Origin: an uncultured Christensenellaceae bacterium
GTDB lineage: Bacteria; Bacillota; Clostridia; Christensenellales; Pumilibacteraceae
DNA: 64,000 nt
Direction: 5' to 3'
Assembly (NCBI GenBank): GCA_910586925.1
Contig: CAJUKG010000006.1
Location: forward strand, 1-64,000
The notes below the pieces were generated by a model. The model did no database searches, was not told the origin of the DNA, and was given only the letters and a program-made list of their open reading frames with translations. Positions 1 to 6,332 of the stretch are shown in pieces (the stretch's first letter is position 1; the number at the start of each line of letters is the position of its first letter). The translations under genes and the position numbers were made by a program.

Positions 1-145
1 CATGCACTCCTTCTATCTCTCGCAACCCGTCCCCGCCTTCCTCGCTCCCGCATCCTACAATGAGGGACATTGCAAACAATACGACTAACATCATAACAAT
101 AACAGTTACAATTCGCCTGCATCTACTTTCCCGCCTCTCATCCAT
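1..145 (-). CDS. N-terminus of a secreted lipoprotein (runs off the left edge)
   Basis: Only the first 48 codons are present. The ATG at 145 follows an ACGGAGGG ribosome site by six bases. The translation starts MDERRESRCRRI, then has a hydrophobic stretch (VIVMMLVVLFAMSLIVG) ending in Cys with a Gly/Glu/Asp-rich continuation. This is a type II signal peptide with lipobox IVGC at about residues 29-32, so the mature protein should be lipid-anchored on the outer face of the membrane. The function cannot be read from this fragment. It is divergent from the MazF region and has its own promoter. Whether it belongs to the mobile element is unknown because the element's other end lies outside the window. 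Confidence 0.75.
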   Translation of the reverse strand, partial: MDERRESRCRRIVTVIVMMLVVLFAMSLIVGCGSEEGGDGLREIEGVH

Positions 146-185
146 GGTGTTTCCCTCCGTGTTGTCGGTTTATATTTTCGACAAA

Positions 186-215
186 ATTATACCACTTTTG
201 CCATGCGTTTGTCAA
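186..215 (-). promoter_or_regulatory. Sigma-A promoter of the lipoprotein gene
   Basis: On the minus strand TTGACA (215-210) is followed after 18 bases by TATAAT (191-186), about 40 bases upstream of the ATG at 145. Both hexamers are perfect matches. Confidence 0.8.
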
Positions 216-293
216 GTGTTTATGGTAATTATTTTATGATTTGTCGATTTTTGTTGCAAAATTATTTGCTAATATCCCCCGCGGGAATAACTT

Positions 294-323
294 TTTTCGT
301 AATTGACGGTAATATTACGAAAA
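294..323. repeat. 10-bp inverted repeat at the head of the toxin cluster
   Basis: TTTTCGTAAT (294-303) and ATTACGAAAA (314-323) are perfect inverted copies separated by ten bases. The only in-frame start codon of the next ORF (TTG at 303) lies inside the left arm. The site could be an operator for autoregulation of the mazF unit, as is usual for toxin-antitoxin operons. That role is inferred from position only. Confidence 0.5.
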
Positions 324-533
324 TTACATATTCAAGAAGTCATCACAAAAATCAACGGGTGTGCCGATGACCTCAGCGACATAAAGTTCGACGAGGACTA
401 TGCGAGAGAAAACATACCCGAAAATCTACAAGGAGGCGACGCCTATTGTACATCAGAAGATTGTAGTGATAAAATAGAAGATGCAATCTCTGACCTCAGA
501 CAAGTGGCAAGCGACTTAGGAGAAATCACTTAG
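303..533 (+). CDS. Small acidic protein upstream of mazF, possible antitoxin
   Basis: Up to 76 codons, with the frame opening directly after a TAA at 300-302. The first usable start is TTG at 303, with no ribosome site, so the start is uncertain and the ORF may be a remnant of a longer gene. The product is acidic, with two Cys near residues 49 and 54 and a helical C-terminus (DAISDLRQVASDLGEI). It ends 14 bases before mazF, the place where a MazE-type antitoxin normally sits, but no AbrB, RHH or other known antitoxin fold is evident. Calling it the antitoxin rests only on position. Confidence 0.4.
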   Translation: MTVILRKLHIQEVITKINGCADDLSDIKFDEDYARENIPENLQGGDAYCTSEDCSDKIEDAISDLRQVASDLGEIT

Positions 534-547
534 AGGCGGTATCAAGT

Positions 548-889
548 ATGCACCGAGGCGAAATATATTTAGTCGATTTAAGCAATCAAGTTGGCTCGGA
601 ACAAACCGGTATTCGCCCCGCTTTGATAGTACAGAATGAGCAAGGGAACCAACATTCCCCCACCACTATCATCTGCCCTCTCACATCGCAAGATAAGGCA
701 CCAATAGAAACCCACGTAACGCTGACACCAAGCGACGCCGGCATACTTAAAGTTTCTACGGTGTTGTGTGAGCAGGTCAGAGTTGTTGATAAAACAAGAC
801 TAAAGAAAAAGTTGGGCGAAGTTGTTAATCGAAGTAAAATTGAAGACATTAACAGAAAACTTATGATTTCTATCGGTATAGGAGTTTAA
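548..889 (+). CDS. mazF: MazF/PemK-family endoribonuclease toxin
   Basis: The 113-residue length is typical for the family. The N-terminus MHRGEIYLVDLSN matches the MazF 'RGEIYWVDL' opening, followed by the family signature GIRPALIVQNEQGN, with the conserved Arg-Pro of the RNase fold at about residues 25-26, and by CPLTSQ and STVLCEQVRVVDK, which carry conserved Thr/Ser and Gln positions. MazF toxins cleave mRNA at short single-stranded motifs and stop growth; in mobile elements they stabilise inheritance. The start is set by AGGCGG at 534-539. It sits between a small acidic ORF and a Cys-rich ORF (891), either of which could be its antidote. Confidence 0.9.
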   Translation: MHRGEIYLVDLSNQVGSEQTGIRPALIVQNEQGNQHSPTTIICPLTSQDKAPIETHVTLTPSDAGILKVSTVLCEQVRVVDKTRLKKKLGEVVNRSKIEDINRKLMISIGIGV

Positions 890-890
890 C

Positions 891-1088
891 ATGAGCTACG
901 AACCATTAACTAAAAAGATAACCGACGGCGATGGCAACCAGATGGTTGTTTGTCGGTTACACGGCACCGATGAGTGCCATATACATAAGCCTAACGGTTG
1001 CAGTAATTGCCCGATGTTTCAGGCAATCCTAACCCAATTAAACACGTTTGAAGAAATATATATGGAGGGCGACAAAGATGCGAAATGA
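891..1088 (+). CDS. Small Cys/His-rich protein
   Basis: 65 codons beginning one base after the mazF stop, so translationally coupled to it. The central segment CRLHGTDECHIHKPNGCSNC holds four Cys and three His in spacings that could bind one zinc ion. No family is recognised. The last 11 bases overlap the start of the recombinase gene at 1078. Tight coupling to mazF makes it an alternative antitoxin or DNA-binding accessory candidate, which is inference. Confidence 0.65.
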   Translation: MSYEPLTKKITDGDGNQMVVCRLHGTDECHIHKPNGCSNCPMFQAILTQLNTFEEIYMEGDKDAK

Positions 1089-2067
1089 ATATAATAGTGG
1101 CTCCGTCGTTTTAGAGTTCCCTATTCCACGGGCATTTGAAACTGACGCAGAAAAGCTGAGTCGTCTTGAGCTTGAAAATAAGCAACTTGTAGAGGAACTC
1201 GCAGTTGAGCGCGTTATGCGCCGAGACGCTGAAGAACGAGCTGAACGCTTACAGCAACAAGTATATGAGCTTGAGAATGCACCGCGCCGTAAGCGCAGAA
1301 CAAAAGCTGAGATGGAAGCCGCAGAACCAAAAGCGTTCTCCGAGTTTAAGTCCGACGGAAAACGAAAGCCTCGTCCAGCAGACCCTGTCCGCTCATATGA
1401 AGACTTTGCGGCAGTGCAAAATTACTTCTTAGAGCAAGGTAAAATAAGAGACTGGGCAATGTGGACAATCGGAGTAAGCCTTGGGCTACGCATCTCTGAC
1501 TTACTGTCACTAAAGATATGTTATTTGCTCAACGACGATAAGACATTCAGACAACGAATGCACATCGTCGAACAAAAGACTTTGAAGATAAATAATTGCC
1601 TCATAACTCAATCCGTTATAGACGCGGCGACGAAGTTATTTGACTCGATGAATTGGGATTTTGAGTTGGACGACTACCTCTTCAAAAGCAACAAGACAAA
1701 GGGCAAAATGTTCGAGGAATATGGGTGGAAGATTTTGTCCGACGCTGGCAAAGCTTTGAGCCTACCAATAATAATAGGGTCTCATACAATGCGTAAAAGC
1801 TTCGCCAACATTGCTGCTTGTGTAGATAAGTCAAGTATCGACATGAACGCAATCACCAAGATTCAAGGATTGTTGAACCATAGCGATCAGCGTGTCACAA
1901 TGAGATATCTGGGCACCTATCAGCAAATGTTCGACAGAGCCAGAGAGTCCGTGAGCGACTTCGTTTTGGGAAAGACGGACATACACGAAATTGTAGCAGG
2001 CAACAACTACACAATCGATGATATAGTTTCAAAGATTGACCAACTCGAAAAAAAATTATCAAATTAG
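1078..2067 (+). CDS. Tyrosine recombinase with N-terminal coiled coil
   Basis: 329 residues from ATG 1078, chosen because GGAGG lies at 1064-1068; an upstream in-frame TTG (1048) lacks a ribosome site. Residues 15-75 form a charged coiled coil (heptads around LELENKQLVEELAVERV) followed by a basic patch (RRKRRTKAEME). The C-terminal half has all tyrosine-recombinase signatures: box I Arg in GLRISDLLSL, His-x-x-Arg in SHTMRKSF, a later His in LLNHSDQR and the probable nucleophile Tyr in TMRYLG. Such enzymes cut and rejoin DNA through a 3'-phosphotyrosine. Since a dedicated integrase lies at 4250, this one may resolve multimers, drive inversion or help excision. Confidence 0.85.
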   Translation: MRNEYNSGSVVLEFPIPRAFETDAEKLSRLELENKQLVEELAVERVMRRDAEERAERLQQQVYELENAPRRKRRTKAEMEAAEPKAFSEFKSDGKRKPRPADPVRSYEDFAAVQNYFLEQGKIRDWAMWTIGVSLGLRISDLLSLKICYLLNDDKTFRQRMHIVEQKTLKINNCLITQSVIDAATKLFDSMNWDFELDDYLFKSNKTKGKMFEEYGWKILSDAGKALSLPIIIGSHTMRKSFANIAACVDKSSIDMNAITKIQGLLNHSDQRVTMRYLGTYQQMFDRARESVSDFVLGKTDIHEIVAGNNYTIDDIVSKIDQLEKKLSN

Positions 2068-2080
2068 GAGAACATCAAAG

Positions 2081-2605
2081 ATGAAACTTTTTAGTACCAA
2101 CAGAAACGCAATGGGCAAACAACTTGTTTGCGATGATGCCGTTTTTGACCCCAACCTTATTATGACACTTCGCGCCGACGTAGAAGAAAAAGTCGTTAGC
2201 TTTAGCTATGACTTTGCTGAATGCGGGCATCCGCTCAACCTTCCCTTCGACGTGCAGTCGGTTGACTTCCTTGTGAAGTTTACCAAACACGATATACATA
2301 TTTGCGCTATCGCAGAACCTTGCGATGATATCGGCGAACAGTACGAGGATTACATTGACGATATGCAAGACGTCGAGTTCGATGTAAGAATGAGCGTTGA
2401 AGAAAAATATGCTCTTCTTCTCGCTCTTTTCCTTCCTTTGCTTTCAAAAGTACAAGTAAAAGATAGAACGCCCGACAACAAAAAAGGTTCCGCTGCCGCC
2501 ACCACTTTGAAGAAGGAAAATGTTTCCGAAGAAAAAATGGTTGCAGACGCAATGGCATCTTTGTTCCCCAATCTCTTCGGCGGGAATAATATAAAGGGCA
2601 AGTAA
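2081..2605 (+). CDS. Hypothetical protein, element-borne
   Basis: 174 residues from ATG 2081, preceded by AGGAG at 2066-2070; it starts 13 bases after the recombinase stop and is probably cotranscribed. The first 110 residues look globular and mixed alpha/beta. The C-terminal third is a Lys-rich linker (KDRTPDNKKGS) and a helix ending in MADAMASL-like sequence. No signal peptide, membrane segment or known motif is visible. The gene is followed by about 100 AT-rich bases containing the next promoter. Confidence 0.7.
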   Translation: MKLFSTNRNAMGKQLVCDDAVFDPNLIMTLRADVEEKVVSFSYDFAECGHPLNLPFDVQSVDFLVKFTKHDIHICAIAEPCDDIGEQYEDYIDDMQDVEFDVRMSVEEKYALLLALFLPLLSKVQVKDRTPDNKKGSAAATTLKKENVSEEKMVADAMASLFPNLFGGNNIKGK

Positions 2606-2662
2606 CCGACAAACCTCCACCCATTTTTCCTATCTTATACATAAAATTTAACTTATACGGCA

Positions 2663-2691
2663 TTGACTTATGTCTAATAATGTTGTATAAT
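2663..2691 (+). promoter_or_regulatory. Strong sigma-A promoter with a very short leader
   Basis: TTGACT (2663-2668), 17-base spacer, TATAAT (2686-2691). Transcription should start near 2698, which places the GGAGG ribosome site (2697-2701) at the very 5' end of the mRNA, about 13 bases before the ATG at 2711. Confidence 0.85.
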
Positions 2692-2710
2692 AGAATGGAG
2701 GTATAAGACA

Positions 2711-3622
2711 ATGATAGACTACCAAGATTTTGTGGCAAGGTACTATCCTTCCGCAAACAGTGCGCGACAACAAGACGTTGCAAGGTTCCTTGACAACCTT
2801 GCAGAAATTATCGGCGAAACTCCGCTGGCAGATGCACTCAAAAATACACAAGCATTATGCTCTGCCTTCTATTTACAAAAGGCGGGTAACAATATCTCTC
2901 GCCCACACTACCAAAAGATTAAAGAGTATCTCATCAATCTTTTTGATTTTGTTGGCATAGAAGCTACGGTACCAACTCGCGAAGAAGTTCTTGCATCACA
3001 AGACACAATATGCTACTTCCGCGGCATCAATGAGCTGCTGGAGTTCATTGACAAGGTTGGGAACTCAGCACTTGCTAACTACAATCCAACCACCGACCTT
3101 GTACGAGTTAAATCCGTCTGTGTCCTTGGTTGGCTTGGGTTTACGCCAGACGAAATTGCTGACATCAAAGTGCGCGACTTAACACCGATTGATTTAAGCG
3201 GCTACAAGGTTACCAACAAGAGCGGAACCTACGAAGTATATGGGCAACCATTCACTGCTCTCTACTACCTTTCGGGGCTGGAAGAATACAATGGTCTTCC
3301 CTCCGGTAGAAAAATTATTCTCAAAGGCAGCGACGAGTACCTGTTCAGACCAACGGATGCTAATTGCGAAAAGCTCGACGGCGGTCAGATCATCCAAATC
3401 ATTAAACGGTTTAATAACTGCATCCCCCGCTCGATGAAGACTTCGATAGTGTTCCGTAACCTACACAAAAACGCACTATTCATTGAAGTGTACAACGACA
3501 CAACCGACAAGAGCCTTATCAATAAAATTACTTCTATTATGGGATGTACGCTCAACTATGCGTTCAGCTATAGAGACCAGTATATGAAGTTTGTTGAGGC
3601 TTTAGAGAACAATAGAATATAG
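2711..3622 (+). CDS. Recombinase-fold protein lacking catalytic residues
   Basis: 303 residues with a solid start (GGAGG at 2697-2701). The layout mimics a tyrosine recombinase: an N-terminal helical SAM-like region (about 1-110), then a segment equivalent to box I, VLGWLGFTPDEIADIKVRDL, where the invariant Arg is replaced by Thr. The box II equivalent reads FRNLHKNALF without a proper His-x-x-Arg, and the last box (MGCTLNYAFSYRDQY) lacks the His/Trp of LGH. It is therefore probably a DNA-binding, non-cutting relative that regulates the element or assists its recombinases. Remote homology is judged by eye, so an unrelated helical fold remains possible. Confidence 0.6.
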   Translation: MIDYQDFVARYYPSANSARQQDVARFLDNLAEIIGETPLADALKNTQALCSAFYLQKAGNNISRPHYQKIKEYLINLFDFVGIEATVPTREEVLASQDTICYFRGINELLEFIDKVGNSALANYNPTTDLVRVKSVCVLGWLGFTPDEIADIKVRDLTPIDLSGYKVTNKSGTYEVYGQPFTALYYLSGLEEYNGLPSGRKIILKGSDEYLFRPTDANCEKLDGGQIIQIIKRFNNCIPRSMKTSIVFRNLHKNALFIEVYNDTTDKSLINKITSIMGCTLNYAFSYRDQYMKFVEALENNRI

Positions 3623-3683
3623 GACTTACGTCTTATATTTTTGGGAATTATAAAACATATTTAGACATAAACAAGGAGATTAT

Positions 3684-3926
3684 ATGCCAACACTTGAAGA
3701 AATGAATGTCGATTTAGAAGACATTTCCTTTAAGCCGGTTACAGAGATTGCCTTCATTATGAAGGGCGCGCAAGCTGTTATCGGTACCCCCCTCTCCATA
3801 GCTGACTTCACTGAGTTATGGAACTCAAAGAAAAGAAAATTGAAAATTCCAACGGGCAAAGATAGCTACGCCTACATCGTTAAAAGGCGCGTAGACTTCT
3901 ATCACATCAGCCCCATTAAAAAATAA
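3684..3926 (+). CDS. Small hypothetical protein
   Basis: 80 residues; AAGGAG at 3673-3678 supports ATG 3684. Acidic first half, basic second half (KKRKLKIPTGKDSYAYIVKR) rich in aromatic residues. No recognised domain. It lies in the same orientation between the recombinase-like gene and the excisionase, so it is probably part of the element's recombination control region. Confidence 0.65.
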   Translation: MPTLEEMNVDLEDISFKPVTEIAFIMKGAQAVIGTPLSIADFTELWNSKKRKLKIPTGKDSYAYIVKRRVDFYHISPIKK

Positions 3927-3967
3927 ATAGCACAAAGCAAAAATATATTTCGAGAGGTATGAACAAG

Positions 3968-4027
3968 ATGAAATATTATTTTTTAGCTGTTACTTGCCAC
4001 CATTGTGGAGGATACATAAAACTATGA
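3968..4027 (+). CDS. 19-codon ORF coupled to the excisionase gene
   Basis: ATG 3968, ten bases after GAGAGG, encodes MKYYFLAVTCHHCGGYIKL. It contains a Cys-His-His-Cys (TCHHCGG) motif and stops at TGA 4025-4027, overlapping the next ATG (4024) by ATGA. The good ribosome site and stop-start overlap suggest it is translated and couples translation of the excisionase, which otherwise has its GGAGG inside this ORF. It could be a leader peptide rather than a functional protein. Confidence 0.55.
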   Translation: MKYYFLAVTCHHCGGYIKL

Positions 4028-4263
4028 AAGGTGTTAGCTTAAATGACAACATCCTTTATACGGTCAAAGAAGTAGCAGCACTCCTAAAAACAAACGTAGA
4101 TTACGTTCACAAACTGAGAAAAGCTGGCTTGCTCCCATTCTTAAAACTTGGGCAGTACAAAGTCAGAAAAGAAGCTCTCGCAGATTTTTTAAGCCGTTAT
4201 GAAGGAAAAGATTTAACTAACCCCTTTCAAATAAAGGAGTTAGATTATAATGGCGAAAATTAA
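4024..4263 (+). CDS. Excisionase-like helix-turn-helix protein
   Basis: 79 residues from ATG 4024. An alternative TTG at 3994 lacks a ribosome site, while GGAGG at 4007-4011 serves 4024. Residues 12-60 (YTVKEVAALLKTNVDYVHKLRKAG...LGQYKVRKEALADFL) match the winged-helix excisionase (HTH_17/MerR-like) pattern: helix-turn-helix, then a wing containing Arg/Lys. Excisionases bend attachment-site DNA and bias the integrase toward excision. It overlaps the integrase ORF by 14 bases, the standard xis-int arrangement of Tn916-like elements. Confidence 0.8.
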   Translation: MKGVSLNDNILYTVKEVAALLKTNVDYVHKLRKAGLLPFLKLGQYKVRKEALADFLSRYEGKDLTNPFQIKELDYNGEN

Positions 4264-5458
4264 CGTAAGAGACAGAAATAAGAACACTGGACGACGACCT
4301 AACTGGGAGTATCGCTTTGAAATTGCAAGTGTCGCCGGCAAGCGACAAAATGCCACCAAGTCCGGCTTCCGAACCAAAAAGGAAGCGCTTGAAGCGGGCG
4401 CAAAGGCTCTTGCTGAATACTATGCAAGCGGCGAGCACTTCACTCCATCTACGGTCAGCCTAAGTGATTACCTTGACTTCTGGCTTGAAAACTATGGTAA
4501 GAATCACTGGAAAGATACAACCTTGCAGGGGCGCACGTATATCGTTGAACGAAATATAAAACCTGCGCTCGGCAAGTATAGATTATCTTCCATCACACCA
4601 TCCGTCTTACAGACATTCATTAACGGGTTCAGAGATAAGTCAAAGTCGTACATCACTGGCATCCTCGCAACAATCCACGTTGCATTTCAGTGCGCAGTAT
4701 TTCCTTTTGGTTTCATCAAAGTCGATCCCGCGGTTCACGTTACGCCACCATTATCTTCAACAATACCTATGACAAAAGAAAGAACAACAATCACACAAGA
4801 AGACTTCAAAAAAATAGTTGCTAAGTATCCCTTTGGAACCACATACTATATCCCCCTTATGTTGGGATGGCATTGTGGTCTGCGTATCTCCGAAACTATG
4901 GGGCTGACATGGGATTCAGTTGACTTTTTACAAAAAAATGTTACAATAAAGATACAGGTTAATCAACTCGCCAATAAAGGCATCCCCAAGAGAAAGGTAA
5001 GTGCGCCGAAGTTTGGCTCAGTGAGAACCATACCCCTCGACGACGAGATGTTACAAGCTCTTCAAAAAGAGTATGATAGACAGACTTGCTTGAGGAATAA
5101 TATGGGCGACTATTACCCAACGTATTCTTACGACAGCAATGCCTACATCATAGACGGCGGCGACACAATGAACTTTGTTTGCCGCAACAAGCACGGTGAA
5201 TGGATGAGTATGAGAAGCCTGAACCACGCTTTGGAAAAAATACGTTCCATCCTTGGCAAAAGCGTTTCGTACCACACCTTCAGACACACACACGCAACGA
5301 TACTTCTGGCGTGTGGCGTCAACCCGAAAGTCATACAGCAAAGGCTTGGGCACCGTAAAATGTCCACCACACTTGACGTCTACACACACGCAACTCTCGA
5401 AGCTCAAGCGGATGCGATTGACAAAATCCAAAAATTTTTTCAAAGTGACGATAATTAG
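4250..5458 (+). CDS. int: Tn916-type tyrosine integrase
   Basis: 402 residues. Order: N-terminal arm-binding domain (1-65; RRPNWEYRFEIA...TKSGFRTKKEALEAG), core-binding SAM-like domain (70-165; LSDYLDFWLENYGKNHWKDTTLQGR), then the catalytic domain with box I Arg in HCGLRISETMGL, a Lys in the beta-hairpin region, HTFRHTHAT (His-x-x-Arg), LGHRKMST and the nucleophile Tyr in LDVYTHAT. All catalytic residues are present, so it looks functional. It lies at the very end of the element, about 100 bases from the junction with hsdM, as usual for integrases acting at the adjacent att site. Confidence 0.95.
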   Translation: MAKINVRDRNKNTGRRPNWEYRFEIASVAGKRQNATKSGFRTKKEALEAGAKALAEYYASGEHFTPSTVSLSDYLDFWLENYGKNHWKDTTLQGRTYIVERNIKPALGKYRLSSITPSVLQTFINGFRDKSKSYITGILATIHVAFQCAVFPFGFIKVDPAVHVTPPLSSTIPMTKERTTITQEDFKKIVAKYPFGTTYYIPLMLGWHCGLRISETMGLTWDSVDFLQKNVTIKIQVNQLANKGIPKRKVSAPKFGSVRTIPLDDEMLQALQKEYDRQTCLRNNMGDYYPTYSYDSNAYIIDGGDTMNFVCRNKHGEWMSMRSLNHALEKIRSILGKSVSYHTFRHTHATILLACGVNPKVIQQRLGHRKMSTTLDVYTHATLEAQADAIDKIQKFFQSDDN

Positions 5459-5479
5459 CGTGGACAAAACGTGGACAAA
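5459..5479 (+). repeat. Tandem 10-bp direct repeats after int
   Basis: CGTGGACAAA occurs at 5459-5468 and again at 5470-5479, one helical turn apart, immediately after the integrase stop. Position and spacing fit arm-type binding sites for the integrase N-terminal domain. This is inferred; no footprint data are available. Confidence 0.55.
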
Positions 5480-5490
5480 CAAAAGACAGC

Positions 5491-5535
5491 AAACTATATA
5501 TAGTGATAGTTTAGTATTAAAACACAATATATTGT
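5491..5535. repeat. Two AT-rich inverted repeats near the element end
   Basis: AAACTAT (5491-5497) pairs with ATAGTTT (5506-5512), and ACAATATATTGT (5524-5535) is a perfect 12-base palindrome. They lie between the integrase and the att junction and may be excisionase/host-factor sites or a weak int terminator. Confidence 0.45.
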
Positions 5536-5988
5536 ATAAAAGAGGCTAAAATGAAAATTTGTGCGGTAATTAGTGAACAAATCGACTACCCCGCCGAGCG
5601 CGCGCTTATCCAATTCGGGCGCGGCATAGCTTTTGGGCAATACATTTTTAAGCGAATCGTTTTCCGCTTCGATTGCAATCATAGCATTGTCGATTACTTT
5701 ACCTATTTCGGGCGTGTGGGCGGCGGAGGAAATAACGTCCCACCGCGCCGCCTCGGGCACATAAAATATATTGTCCTCTTCGTATGCGTCACGGTCGGTT
5801 TCAAACCCTTCGCCCTCTGCAACAAGCATATTATATTTTTTCTCGAACGCGCATGATATATAGCGCAGGAATATAAGTCCCACGATTACTTTGCGATAGT
5901 CCGCCGCGGGAATATGCCCCCGTAGCACGCACGCCGCGTCCCATATCTGCTTTTCGAATCCTATGTTTGTATTGTTTTTATCTGCCAT
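5494..5988 (-). pseudogene. hsdM: hsdM, type I methylase subunit, truncated by the element
   Basis: Starts at ATG 5988 with AAGGAG upstream. The first 141 or so residues are the HsdM N-terminal helical domain (FEKQIWDAACVLRGHIPAADYRK; GLIFLRYISCAFE; NVLPKSYAAPELDKRALGGVVDLFTN). Normal HsdM is about 500 residues and continues into the SAM-binding NPPF methylase domain. Here the homology stops after DLFTN and a foreign tail of about 23 residues (YRTNFHFS...) is read from element DNA to a stop at 5494. The intact reading frame should resume beyond the element's left end. In this state the restriction-modification locus should be inactive. Confidence 0.85.
5551..5585. other. Predicted attachment-site junction (element/hsdM)
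   Basis: HsdM-like coding ends at the codons for Leu-Phe-Thr-Asn (roughly 5568-5585, minus strand), and AT-rich element DNA lies to the left. The exact core cannot be drawn without the other junction. The preserved hsdM stretch GTAATTAGTGAACAAATCGA is the best candidate for the shared core. Confidence 0.6.
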
Positions 5989-6038
5989 GTTTTTGCTCCT
6001 TCGTCGCGTTTGCTGTTACTTATTCGTTTTGCGTTTTC

Positions 6039-6067
6039 ATTATATCATTTTTACACCGATTTTGCAA
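6039..6067 (-). promoter_or_regulatory. hsdM promoter
   Basis: Minus strand TTGCAA (6067-6062), 17 bases, TATAAT (6044-6039), about 50 bases before the hsdM ATG. It should still transcribe into the element's integrase end, antisense to int. Confidence 0.75.
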
Positions 6068-6145
6068 GACATACGATATACCGATTTATACGTTATTTTT
6101 AACGTTTCGATATTCGCACATTTATTAAACTATTTTGATTTGAAT

Positions 6146-6184
6146 AAATAAAATCGGTCTAACAGCCAAATGCTTTTAGACCGA
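6146..6184 (-). terminator. Terminator of tRNA-Arg
   Basis: Minus strand TCGGTCTAA, loop of about 13 bases, TTAGACCGA, then TTTTATTT. It lies eight bases beyond the tRNA 3' end. Confidence 0.85.
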
Positions 6185-6192
6185 CATTGCAT

Positions 6193-6269
6193 TGGTACAC
6201 CCGACAAGATTTGAACTTGCGACCCTCGGAATCGGAATCCGATACTCTATCCAGCTGAGCTACGGGTGC
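6193..6269 (-). tRNA. tRNA-Arg (anticodon CCG)
   Basis: 77 bases on the minus strand with all cloverleaf stems: acceptor GCACCCG/CGGGTGT, D-arm GCTC...GAGT, anticodon stem TCGGA/TCCGA with loop TTCCGAT (anticodon CCG), T-arm GCAAG TTCAAAT CTTGT (G-U closing pair), and an encoded CCA end. It reads the Arg codon CGG. It lies downstream of the glycogen operon and is intact, so it is not the attachment site of the element. Confidence 0.97.
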
Positions 6270-6332
6270 TTACTATACCCGCCGCGATTTTCTCGCGGCG
6301 AGTATATTCATTATAGCACTATTCTCGTTTTA

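Noticed and set aside
6193..6269. tRNA-Arg as attachment site of the mobile element
   Set aside because: The tRNA is intact and more than 600 bases from the integrase, while hsdM is visibly interrupted right at the integrase.
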